From: Tubiluchus corallicola
Lineage: Eukaryota > Priapulida > Priapulimorpha > Priapulimorphida > Tubiluchidae
DNA length: 64,000 nt
Assembly: GCA_030141605.1 (NCBI GenBank)
Contig: JAQGDQ010000077.1
Span: 512,501-576,500 of the forward strand
Reading direction: 5' to 3'
Part shown: one piece after another, positions 1-12,400 of the stretch
Position numbering within the stretch: position 1 is the first letter of the stretch
Layout: the number at the start of each line of letters is the position of its first letter
Position numbers and translations under genes: made by a program
Notes under the pieces: model-generated
The model's database searches: none
What the model saw: the letters and a program-made list of their open reading frames with translations, nothing else
Told to the model about the DNA's origin: nothing

Positions 1-2385
1 AGTCTTCATGTTAAACTCATTGAACATAAATTCATGTCATTATGGTAATTTGTACAACTGTATTTTCTTCCAAATTTAAGGTTAATTCAAATATTTGAAA
101 ATATGTATAATTTTCTCCAATTCGCTTTCACTTCCCATGCCAAACTGATATAAAGCCTTTGACTTGTCTCATCTTTTGTTATATCGTTGCCATTTTTACA
201 ACTTGCGGGGAGAAATAGATTTGCAGTTCAAACAGTTTGCATTCTAAGAGGGTATTGTCACTGAGATCATTAATTAATATACATACTAACTCACAAATCA
301 CCTGTTAGATAATGAGAAAATAAAATTAATTTAATGGTACCCTACAGCAATCTAATCTTGTTACACCTAATACACGGTTCATGAATTCATACATTTCAGT
401 CGATATGCTCTCACTGTTATTCCAGCGCAATTACACGAACAAATCTTGAGGATGCTTCAGTAAGCAAGACTTGGGTACATGATTAACAGTCTCATTAGTC
501 TCAACTGTAAGCAGTTTAGCAGTATTGGGATTATCCCTTTTATTTTACGATTTCGTCCACAAGACTTGACGCATTTTTAATCATGAAGAATAAACTCATT
601 TCGTTAAGATGTGATCACAGTTATTAGACTGATTTATCAGACAGGAAATTCAATTGAATAGTAAATTTTGAGAAATCTGATCAATAACGCCATGGCAAAT
701 CAACCTATAATAAAACAAATACATGTGTGTGTTTCAAACGAGCTGCGTTTATCGTCAGTTATTTAATCGAAAGTCAACTGGTCTAAACTTAAAACTAAAA
801 CAACTTTAAGTAGAAAAATTAACTCCATAGTCTTTTCTTTAATTATTATTTCGATATGGATTTTTACTTATGACGTTTTGATTAATTTTTTATCAGCTAA
901 TAATTATAATATTATTGTATGCATGGATTTTACATGATGGGGTGTCTTCACAATCTGCAGAAGTTTTGCAGAAAATAATGGCACTCGCAGTAGAGTCTGT
1001 AGTATTGAGCCAACACAAGGGTAGCCTTACATAATATATACACGACATCACTCCTTAATACACAGTATGGCGTAATGTTGACGCAGATTGCAATTGCACT
1101 TGTTACAGTGATTTTAATCCATATAATATACACTTAAAAGCCTGTACCATAGATTCGGCTGTAACATTGTCAGCATTAATTTAATCATATTGTTGTATTC
1201 AATGCTAGCCATTTTATGATTTCTCAACATTTGATCAGAACTGTTGAAATAAATGAAGCCTCCCCTCACGCTAAATCAGGTAAGTCGGGTTTATTTAATC
1301 AGCATTAATGGATACAGAACCGAGAAATAAGAAGTTATCTAGTGAAACCTGCCTGTAGGGTGAAAATATATAGCCTTTTCACAAGAAAGCTAACCATTAT
1401 GAGTAACAAAAATCACAAACTGAGAAAAGATTATTGCAAAAAAGACTAAAGAGGGGATAGAAGTAAAAGCAAAACCAAAAATAATCCATTGTAACCGTGT
1501 TAAAGGGCAAAACTGAAAAAGACAAAAAGACAAAGATAAATGCGAAATGTTCTACCATGTTTTATTCTCAGCATGCTGGAAAACTGCTAGTAGTTTTGCG
1601 TTGGAATTACAGCAAATGGTATACAGTATATTGTATAATGTATATGTCATATTAAATGGTACATTGTTGTTAAACCCTTAAATACGCTTCAGGGCTATAT
1701 CAAGAAAAAATACTATCAGCTTCTTTCGGGCCTGGCCGTTGGGAACCCAAAAAGCCGTCTGTATAGTTTCTATCGGGTTTAAGTTCCGTGCCATTTACGC
1801 TCCAAGTCCGTTATAGGACCAAAAGGGGTGCATTGTCCACTAAGACCAAAAAGCTCAACTCAGATATTGAGCTTCAGCATTGTACAACAAAACTAAACTG
1901 TCAATTTAAAAAGACTGTTACATTTAGTACACTACTGGGAGAGCCTCAATCAGCTATACATGTATTACACATAACGGGAACACTACAAAAAATTACCGAA
2001 AAAGCCTTTTCTGTATATGGAAATTGCGAAAAAGCTACTGCCATAGTAATTGCATACCTCGCGGTAGTTGAGTTTAAAGCAAATGATAAAATCTCCTAAT
2101 GGGAAAAGTCGCTTCAGTTAAGAAGGGTATAAGTATATGACCGTTTCGCAAAATTATTGAATCACATTTCACTAAGTGGTGCCCTGGACAGCCCTAAAGC
2201 TGCGTTACTCAGAATTTTATAGGCTCTCAAACACGTACGGCAACGGCAGACATTTACGACTTCAGGCGTGAATAAATCAGTGTAAAGCCCCCACGTACTT
2301 ACCAGGGATTTGAGCAAGTTTATTAGAGCAAGCAGCATTTAGATAAATCTTTCTGTAGAGTTTATACCGAATTTAAATGAGCACT

Positions 2386-2462
2386 GCGGGCATGGCCCAG
2401 TGGTCTAAGGCGTCGAAGCCAAAGCCGAGGGATTGCTTTGACAGTTCAACGCTTGTTTGATG
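2386..2462 (+). other. degenerate tRNA-like relic (possible SINE head)
   Basis: A good match to the internal A box of tRNA genes (TGGCCCAGTGG, 2393-2403) is followed about 38 bp later by a weak B-box-like GTTCAA (2442-2447). The 5' and 3' ends do not pair as an acceptor stem, so this is not a working tRNA. A tRNA-derived SINE fragment or chance similarity are both possible. Confidence 0.3.
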
Positions 2463-3469
2463 TACATGTTACATGATTAACATGTAAACCATGCAGGCGT
2501 GTACTTTCGCTCAATTTATAAATAAGCGCATGAAAATACAGAAAGTATGGTGTTAAGTACATAAGAGGAAAAATAAATTCCGTCTGAATCTGCAAGTGCG
2601 TGGGAGTAAGAGATTGTCTAAAAATAGTCTCCAAAGGACCAACCAGATTCCATTTGTAATAGTGAGAGGCAGTACTAAGTCACAAACAGAACTGGTTTAG
2701 CTTGGTCTTGTTTCTTTGTTCGTTTATTCATTTCTTTGTGCATCTGTTCTTTCGTTAATTAATTTATTTATATTAATTTGCTTATTTGTTTTGTTTGCTT
2801 TCTTGCTTGCTTGTCTGCTTGTTTGTGTATTTGTTTGTTGTCTTTAATGTATTAGGCAGCTTGCAATTCCAATTCTTTACCTTTTTGCCGGTTGTCCAGC
2901 TAAAAAGTCAGCAATGTAAAACGTACAGCATAATTGTCACGCAGTATTCAAATTCATATAAATTACTTTACCCTCACTGCTAAAACTGTTTGTTCAGAAA
3001 CAAACAAGTTAATGACTATCAGTTATTGTACCGGTTTATCTTGTTACACAAAAATAAAGCTGATAAAATTGGGGAAAGTTCTTGTCTAAGCATTTTAGTG
3101 AGTGTTATTGAATGCTGTAATGCTGAATAGGTTTTTCTATTTTAGTTACCGTAAAATGTCACATTGTTGTTTTTACTTTGATCACGACACGCAAGCATTT
3201 TATACTAAGCTTCAATTATTAAGTTCAATACAGTACTCGTTTCAGGTATTTCGTTAAACATGTGTTCCAACTGACACTAAAGGAAATTCTGTAGTAATTA
3301 TCTCGCAATATCCTTATTCGAACTTTTTTACTGAGCTATTTCCACATCTTATCACTTCAGTTAGTGTATAGAACTCACATTGCTATTGTAGCCGTTCGTT
3401 TATGGATTTCCTTGCTCACTCATAAGTTGTTTCTTCAATTATCTATTTGGCATTCACCTTTCCTTCTTT

Positions 3470-3860
3470 CATTTATTGCATTCTTCCTCCTTCCTTCCGT
3501 TCTTCCTTCCTTCCTTTCTTCCTTCATTCATTTATTCATGCGATCGTTAGTTCATTCATTCATTAATGCATTTACTCATTCATTCATTCATTCATTCATT
3601 CATTCATTCATTCATTCATTCATTCATTCATTCATTCATTCATTCATTCATTCATTCATTCATTCATTCATTTACCCATTCATTCATTCACTCACTCACT
3701 CAATCATTCATTCATTAATGCGTTCGTTCGTTCATTCATTCATTCAATCAATCAATTATTCGTTCATTCATTCATATGTTCATTTATTCACTCACTCATT
3801 TGTTTATTCATATATTCATCCAGTTACTAATTCATTCACTTATTTATTTATAAGTTCATT
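3470..3860. repeat. (ATTC)n microsatellite with CTTC-rich 5' part
   Basis: A CTTC/TTCC-rich run (about 3476-3535) passes into a nearly pure TTCA/ATTC tetranucleotide array (about 3575-3671), then interrupted ATTC and CACT variants to about 3860. It creates an artificial open frame of alternating Phe-Ile-His-Ser that is not a gene. The same tetranucleotide makes a second, longer array at 12911-13165. Confidence 0.95.
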
Positions 3861-4854
3861 CATATTTTCATTAACTTTGTTAAATTTCTAATGCTAATCG
3901 ATGTTAATACGTACAGTGGTTGAGTACACCTCTCACAACCGCATTGTCTGGCGTTTCAAGCAAAATCTTCGTAAACCACAAATGCAAGAAAAAACGCGTT
4001 CACTTCTTATAAATCAACGAATCACTTGAACATGAAGATGTTTTATGGATATACTTTACTGATTAACGTATGAGGCAGATGCTCATCAACGTTGATCAGG
4101 TGCACGATACGAATCTGCTGCACAGCATAGTTGAAGCCATCAGTATCTTGTGAAGAGTCAGCCCTAATTGCGCATGCGTCTTGTTGTGTGACCGTAAGCG
4201 CTTTGATATTGACCAACAAGTTAATAAACGTTTTTTGTCGTATTCGAAACACAAAAGCATGCTAGATTTTAATTTCAATGGCATCGTTACAAAAAATAAG
4301 CTTAGCTATTTTATTTGATACCATATTTGCTTAAGTAATTTTTTATAACTTGCTGTAATCTTATCTTACCTCACTATTTTGCCAGAACTGGCCCTAAACT
4401 AATCTAATGCAACATAACTTTATCAAATTTAATCTAAGCTAATCTAGTTCTAATCTAGTCTAATCTATAATCTTATTTTGCTTAACAAGAAGTGTTATGA
4501 TCAAAAAATGTCGTTTTATGATAAAAAAAACTACTTCAACTTTGCTAATTAATATACTTATTGCCATTTTTATTACTTATTATTATTGTCACTAATTACT
4601 GTTTTAGTTAGGTTACTGTTGTTTGTTTTTCCATGCTAAATTATCCAATAAATCAAATAATCATTTATAGTTAAAAGATTAAATTACAGACCAGCTAGCC
4701 ATGATATCGTTTTATAAATTATTTATATCCCAGATATATGGCCTACAAAAGCAAAAAAATGCTTAAAATTAAATAGTGTGTAAAATTGAACACGTAATCA
4801 ATAGTTAAATTTAGAAGGAGGAAGACTGAAAGCTGAAGACTGAAAACTGGGAGT

Positions 4855-4935
4855 CAACCAAGATTCGAACCCAGAACATTATGGAATCAGGCAACACATT
4901 TTACGCGTTTGAACAATTAATCCACACAGTTAAAA
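4855..4935 (-). other. tRNA-like B-box sequence, probable SINE relic
   Basis: On the minus strand a clear B box (GGTTCGAATCTTGG, plus-strand 4858-4871) lies downstream of a degenerate A-box-like stretch, with tRNA-like spacing. There is no convincing cloverleaf or acceptor pairing. It is best read as a decayed tRNA-derived element. Confidence 0.35.
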
Positions 4936-6430
4936 TAGATCTGCACTCTCATACTAGTCAGCACACAAGCAGTCAGAGCCAATTAGCATATTATTTAAAG
5001 AGAAACTAAATACTTAACAAGCTACCGTTACATCCTTAGCAGGAAAATTAAAGTCCATACAGTGTCGTGCCATACTTCAATAGTGCTAAATAATCAACAG
5101 TGAAATTTAGGAAGAAAGCTAAAGATCAACGAGTCCAAAATTCAATATTAATAAACTATTAAACGAAAAAGAAAGCAATTGTTGACGTCTTCCATGCGTA
5201 TTGATGTACCCTCGCATTTAAAGATGTTTTCATAATTGTAAAAAACTTCGATTTTAAAAAGTTTTGAATAAAATTTATTTTCGTATTGTTAAACTTGTAC
5301 TCAAATAATTTTTTAAATTGTAGTTGTAAATTTGAGAAATAAAAATCCACAGAAAGAAGCAATTAATGGTACAATTTGCTGATAATGTGTAAAGCACTTG
5401 AATTGTCAACAATCAACATCAGAACTATTGAGCTACTGTTACTTCAGTGATCCAGGTTATCGAGCATTAGTCAAAAAAGGCAGAAATCTATTAATATTGA
5501 TTAGCATAGACTATGTCAACTTATACAACGTTTACTACTACTACCACCGCTGTCTTTAATTTAAACGTCATAGATAATAATGTTATTATTAAAATCCATT
5601 AAGACGATATTAATAACGTTTGCATATACTCAACTTATCTTTAATGTACACATGTCCGTACTATAAACGTATATTGATGATCAAAACGGCAATACACTGG
5701 CTAAATACTGCTAATTGATTTTGGACATTCCCAATCAGCAACTAAAAGTTTCTCGTTGACCTAGTTTAAGATTCTAGCATACGTTCACTTTCTATAGGGT
5801 AGATGAATATACTCTCATTATTTAAACAAATTCTAAACGATTGGTTGCCCGTATATATGATTTTTTTTTATAAATGAGCAACCTTACAATAATTTAAATA
5901 ATTAACGTGGACCTATTGTACAATTGTATGACACGTGTACTACAATGTATCGACAAGCGTTTGCACATTATACTTTCATGTTGATTTAATATTAGCACCC
6001 CTTTCTAATAATATAGTTTGACCGATAATTATTACTTACTGATTAATGTTCGACTTTGAGTATAGGCCTACACACTTATTGTTCAGCACTTGTGATTTGG
6101 CTTATGAGGAAATTCTTAATCGTTAGCTCAAGAAACCGCTGGCGTAAGATAGTTTTAACAGGTAAATCATTGCACATGCATGCGTACAATAATAAGACAA
6201 AGTAACGAAATTTGTGCTTCTCAAGGAGCACTTTAATATTTGACTGCTAACAGATTTCAAGTGATAGAGTCTGAAATGTGAAAAACCTCAATTTATCCAG
6301 TAGAAATTGGTTAGCAATATGACTATATTGACTATAAGTTCAAATACTATTTTCAATAACTCAGGCTAGATTCCGGCATCAAGTGACTGGGCGTTAGAAA
6401 CAGTTTTCATTAGTCTATACGCAATACGTT

Positions 6431-9400
6431 ATGGAGGAGAAAAGGAAGCACAAATCTTTGGAGGTAAAGTGTAAAAAACCGATTTTATTATATACTGCAT
6501 AGTACACTAATAATTATGCTAGATTTTACTGTTCAATTAATTAAGTTTTTATTAAAAATGCCAGCACAATTAACCGCTACGGATATTTGTCAACACAAAA
6601 AATCACATAAAGTACTAAAGCCAAATGTGTCTAAATCATTTTAGGGAGGGCGGAATTTTCCTAGTGGATGCTTATAATAGGCGGCCATGATGTTTGAATT
6701 TATTTTAAATGATACATGTGAAATAATAATTTTATAACTGGTAGAAGTATAACGGGTGTTTTTCTACGGGTACTGTAGTATTTATAGTAATATTGTTAAT
6801 TGTAGTAATATTGAATTTTTCATCTTGTTTCAAGATGTTTAAGACTACAATTAATTAGCTTGTCTTGGTTACAAAAAAGCTATCGCTTGCAATATGACAT
6901 CGATTCTAATATTTTTTCATCAAGACCAAACTCAAGTGAAAACGGAATATACCTACAATAATAATTATGAAATGTTGAAAGATATAATGGAAAATGTTCA
7001 ATCGAAAGATGTAATGGAAACAGGTCTAGTTTCATATCACTGCACTTAAATAAAAAATAACTATTAATTACTTTTACTTGAGTAAAGATTTAAGAAGCCA
7101 ATGAATTAGGTGAGTCGTAATCGCATGAAGTAAGGAGCCACGTCCTAACAATTTCTAGTAAAAATCAAAGTTTTGTTGCAGTTATTTTGAAAAGGTCACG
7201 CTGCTTTTAGTTTTTTATACAACGAAGAGGAGGCTTACTATGAAACAAAAAATATAAAATAAAAGACTGGACGTTAACAATGAAAGGAGTGCGTTGTCGC
7301 AATGCCGTAGCGACACAGTACCCGCCAACTCAAAAGGAGGGATGCACTTGCTTAAACTGATTTCATTTATGTTTTTAAAATAAATGGCCATTTAATTCAT
7401 ATAACTCAATTCTTCTATTAGTCAATTCTGCTTTATTGCTTCAGTTATTCTTATTGTGATAATTAATGTGATTTCATATGGCAGGGATTGAATGGCATTC
7501 TGCTGTTTGCCATGTCATCTATGTGTCTTGGTCCTTCTTTTCAATGCGGTTACAACTTGGGCGTGATCAATGCTCCTCAAACGGTGAGTGTGTGTTTGTA
7601 GTGTAACCATGGGTTCGATACCGTGTTAAGTGGCGTTTATGTAGCATGCGGATGCGAATGCGTTTTCCACCTGCGGAATAACCAACGGAAAAAAATCAAT
7701 AGGAAATAGCTGCGGAAAAGGAATAACGCATCCGCATGCTACATAAACGCCAGTTTAGACCAACGTTTGTAGCTGTGGAGCTTGACCTAGCCATTGACAA
7801 CAGTACAAAGCTTTTAAACTGAACCTGATCCCCCTTAAACTCTAACTTAATTTTTGTTGGAGGTGAATTGTACATATTCAGCTAGGCCACATTGTCACAC
7901 ATTTTCTTGTTGCTCTCAGTGTTCTTTGATGTGTTTGATTGCTTCACCGAAACCCCAGTAGTCTCACAATTGTCGCCTGATTAAAAATTTAGTCTGTGCT
8001 GCTTCGCTTTTTCAATGTTCACTCCTTGAAGCAAATTGACTCACTTTAGAGTGCCGCCTGTAATAAGATTTGTAACTGCTTTGAAGCAAGAATAAAACAA
8101 AGAGTTTTATGTTCACATAATATTGACGCAAATGTATTTGAAGTGTGTTAAATCTTATAGTCAATCCATACATTGGTGTGGTTAAAAACAAGTCACCAGC
8201 AGGCCAGCTATTTTTAATTTACATACAAGGGTGGGGTCAGGGGATTTAACTGTGTTTTTAGTCAGATCACACGTCGGTTATTTAAACGGTGCGTCCACGT
8301 GATCTGCTTATTTCGTCACCTGCGTCACCTACGATTCTGCATACGTGTGAATACATCCGTAGACATCTCGTGAATTTTCATGTAATATTATCGCTGTTTT
8401 CGTCGATTATTAGGTCCTGGAAAATTGGTACAATCAAACGTACTACGAAAGAAATCAAGAGAATATAGAAAAGAACTACCTGGATTTGTTATGGTCAATT
8501 ACTGTAGCCGGAACACCAGGAGGAGGAATCATTGGTGGGATGTCTACCGCTCTGCTGACTGCCAAATTGGGAAGGTGAATGTTTACCAACATATTTATTT
8601 TGTTTTCGTAGTGAAGAATGATCATCAGCAACAGTATCATTAATCTTCATCATTATCATCTACATCACCATCATCATCATCATCAGCAGCAGCAGCAGCA
8701 GCGGAATTAGCATCTTAAATACAATTCTCAATTGATGCTTGAATACTTGGATTTCCAGGAAGAAAACGCTTTTGCTGAACAACATCTTGGCATTTGTGGC
8801 AGCTGCTTTGATGGGATTGCCAAAGCTAGTAAAAAGTTATGAGATGTTAATGATAGGGCGAATCATCATAGGAATTCATATTGGTAAGCTAATATTGTGA
8901 AATACTGCCGGCTGACAGAGGTACGAAAACTACAGAAATAATTTCAAATGCAGCCATATCTAAAATAATGGCTTAAATGCGAAAACTAAAAGTTTATTTC
9001 ATTGTGAAAGAAACGAGATATAGAAATACAGAAGCACTTCTTTGGCTTTGAGATAACCATGCTGTGATGCTCTTGCAATGTTCAGTGTTTCAGAAAAAAG
9101 ACAGGAAAATAGAAATCCTTCGTTAGATTTATTACTTACAGCAACACTGCCATTGTAAAGCACAAGGTTTTAAACTGTAGCTATTAAATTAATAATTGGA
9201 AAGATGAAATATTTAATTAAAACTCGTGTCGAGGAATATCAGGAGAACTTTGCTTTGCTGTTGAATCAAATATTATGTTTTTTTTATAATTACGATTACT
9301 CTTGCGTAATTTTTCATTCAGGTTTGGCGTCTGGTGCTGTTCCGATGTATGTCGTAGAAATATCTCCCAGACAACTAAGAGGAGCATTGGGTACCATGCA

Positions 9401-12400
9401 TCAGATGTCTATAGTGTGTGCCATACTTATTTCTCAAATCTTAGGTCTTCCAGAAATACTAGGGAATTCAGAGAGATGGCCATATTTACTAGGTAAACCT
9501 GTCACTTAAAACCGAAGATATAACGCAGCATACCAGCCTAGAGAAAAGTTCTGCATCTAACTAGATAGGTTTTACTATACTGTACTATGTTTTACATATA
9601 TAACATATTATGTAACGCCACTAACATACTGCTGTGTTACAGTATATATATGTATATATATGTGTGTGTGTTACTATATACATATGCATAAAACATCGTT
9701 ATACATGATTAACTAAACCACTTCCTATGCCACTTTAAACCAAACTATATATACCACCCACCTCAGGAGAACATAAATATCAGGAAATCCTAACGTAGTT
9801 TAAGATGGCAACTACTTATAATGCATTGTCTTTTTCTTGTGTAGAAATCTCGCAGTATGTCCTACCACCAGTAGCACTGTGCTTGCTAAGGTCGCACCTA
9901 CTATAATACTTGTTCTTACCTTATCCTTATATACGTAACAGAAATATTTTTTCAACCTGTTAAAAATTACTTTTAAAATAAGCATTTTAACAGAGAGCAC
10001 TGTTTTATAGCAATGTGCGGTCTACCAGCCATTTACAGCACCATAACACTGCTTTTTCTTCCTGAATCGCCTAGCTACCAGATATCATCGATGAACAGAG
10101 AGGATCTTGCTGAAAAGTGTAAGTATCGTCATAATGGGAGGTTAACGTTAGTGGCAAAATGTTCTTTGTGATTCATTTTGCTTTATTACACTAGTATTAC
10201 GGTGATTGCAACGAAAGCATTTCCGTTTAAACCTCGTAAAATCTTGTAGTCCATTGATTTTTTTTGATGTTGTTAAAATCTTTGATTAAAAGCCAAAGTG
10301 CAATAAAATATTTTACTGTTCCATAATCATTTAACTGTGCAGAGATCTAGATGAAGTGAACGCTTCCATTACACTAATCATATGTTACGAGGGGTTATTT
10401 AATCTTGTTGATGGGTACGACTGAGCCTTAATTAATCATGATGTGTGTACCGAGGTTCGCTTATACAGTTACATTTAGGTTATAAGTGCCTCTAATAATC
10501 ATTGGGTACTAATCTTATTCTATAGCTGCTAATAACATGCATGATTAAGAAAGGGAATAATCATACTTCTTATCTGTGCGAACGCTCCTTTTGGAAATGA
10601 ACGCATTTTAAGTATTATTCTTAATCTCTGTTAGATTTCACAGTCAGTTTATTACTCTTTCGATATGGTGTACAACAAAAAAACGATATTTAAAGAGTGA
10701 AAATTAAGGAATGAGAATTGAACCTTGTGGGACACTCTCACAAAGCTTTAACCAAAGCTGGGCTTGTCAATAATAATTACGATAACACATAATAACCATG
10801 ATAATGATTTTAGTAATCTTGTTACTATTAATAGCGCTGAGATTTCTGCGAGGGAAGGATTACTGTCCAGGTGAGCTCGACGAACTACGTAAAGAAGTTA
10901 AAGCACAAGAATCGCTACCAAAGGTGAGTAGCTTCAAGCACATATTTGTGCTTAATCATGGGTCTCATATGTGTGTATGGGTTATACGTGAAGATTTTTT
11001 CCATGTGTATATCATTAAACAGATTGAAATCCTCTTTATAATGGATTTTTAAAGATTGTATGTCAAATATTAAGTTGTTTTCTAAGCAATGAGCATCATT
11101 GCTGTGTGTGTCTCTTTGCGACAAATCTGTCAAAGAGGTTTTGTCAACCTGCCAATCGAGATTATTTCAAATTGCCATTAATAGTATTATGTATTGAACT
11201 AATGTAGATTGACTGCATGATCGATTTTTGCAAGTTTAATTATTACAATAAGCAAGTAACGACACAGCGCAAATGGAAATACGAAATAAGAAAAGAAAAA
11301 ACAATGGCAAATTTTAATATTTTATTTAATTTGGCACACTGCAAGCCCAAATCCATTAATCAATGACAACGTCGGCACGCCAATATTTGTGGCAAGACTA
11401 GAACCTCGCTCAACATCAATGATAACCCTGTAAGATGAACCTGCAGAAGTACCTTGTGCCTTCTTCTACGAGGTAAACCACTAGTATGTTGAATTTAATG
11501 AGTATTGAAACTAGGTGGAGCATGTCCAGTCACCACTCGGCTATTCATCTCGCGTCTATATACACTGTAATTATTTGTAACTAATTACATAATGAGTGCA
11601 GTACTAAATTTTCAATAGGTTAAGAATTTAGTGAAAACAAATATTTTAACTTCTTGGTATAATAGTACTACAAGCCTGCCAACTTTGTTTCAGTTCCCTA
11701 TAGACTAAATTCCATTTTTGCAGGTTTCGTGGATAGATTTAATTAGAACATCGTATCTCAGAACTCCTTTAATCATCAACATCGCCATTCACTTAGTGCA
11801 ACAATTATCAGGAATCAATGCGGTAATTAGATTATTATTACTATCGAAGCTCAGCAATTATCATAGTAATACAACTTCACCTAAGATCTATATGGCCCAG
11901 ACTCACAGATTCACCAACATAATACTGACACAATAATAAAAAATGTTATTATAGTCCGGCATAGCTAACCCATGATGACCTGTGTCATTTGCGCGTACTT
12001 CACAGAAACATTACAACTGCTCCCAAGTTTTGTATAAACAGACAACATACTCATGCTGTCTATTAAAATAAATTCAAAATATTTTAGTTTCCATTTTTCA
12101 AAGTATTAAATCGCTAAAAAAGAAATGTGGCAAACAAATAGAATAAAGTAATTCTTAATGCAGGATCCACGGCAAATGACTTACATTGTTCACAACCCGT
12201 AGACTCATTGCCAGTTTCAGCGCTAGCTGTGTATTTAGCCATTCATAGCTATGTATTCATAATTTTTGACATTTAACCAAAATTTAAAAAATTAAGCAGT
12301 GCTACTACATCTTTCACTTTCAAATTCAGAACGAAAGTCTTGGTAAGCTAATAATGGGACTTGACATGTGAGCTCTAAGACATCTTCTGTGTGCATAATT

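Larger units (their letters stand above)
1..6430. other. 5' intergenic region, no recognisable gene
   Basis: AT-rich DNA without a convincing coding exon on either strand. The largest open frame that is not simple repeat (103 codons, 1788-2099, +) matches nothing I know and has no flanking splice structure. The region holds an ATTC-type microsatellite (3470-3860), CTAAT-rich degenerate repeats around 4400-4480 and two tRNA-like relics (about 2386-2462 and 4855-4935). The last part must contain the promoter and 5' UTR of the sugar transporter that begins at 6431, but no core promoter element stands out. Confidence 0.6.

Noticed and set aside
1788-2099. 103-codon plus-strand frame
   Set aside because: No recognisable motif, no splice or promoter context, and a size compatible with chance; not listed as a gene.
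2386-2462. Functional tRNA gene
   Set aside because: An A box is present, but the B box is weak and the acceptor stem does not pair; kept only as a degenerate tRNA-like relic.
3364-3891. 175-codon plus-strand open frame rich in Phe-Ile-His-Ser
   Set aside because: It is the translation of an ATTC/TTCA microsatellite; no stop codon arises in that frame of the repeat.
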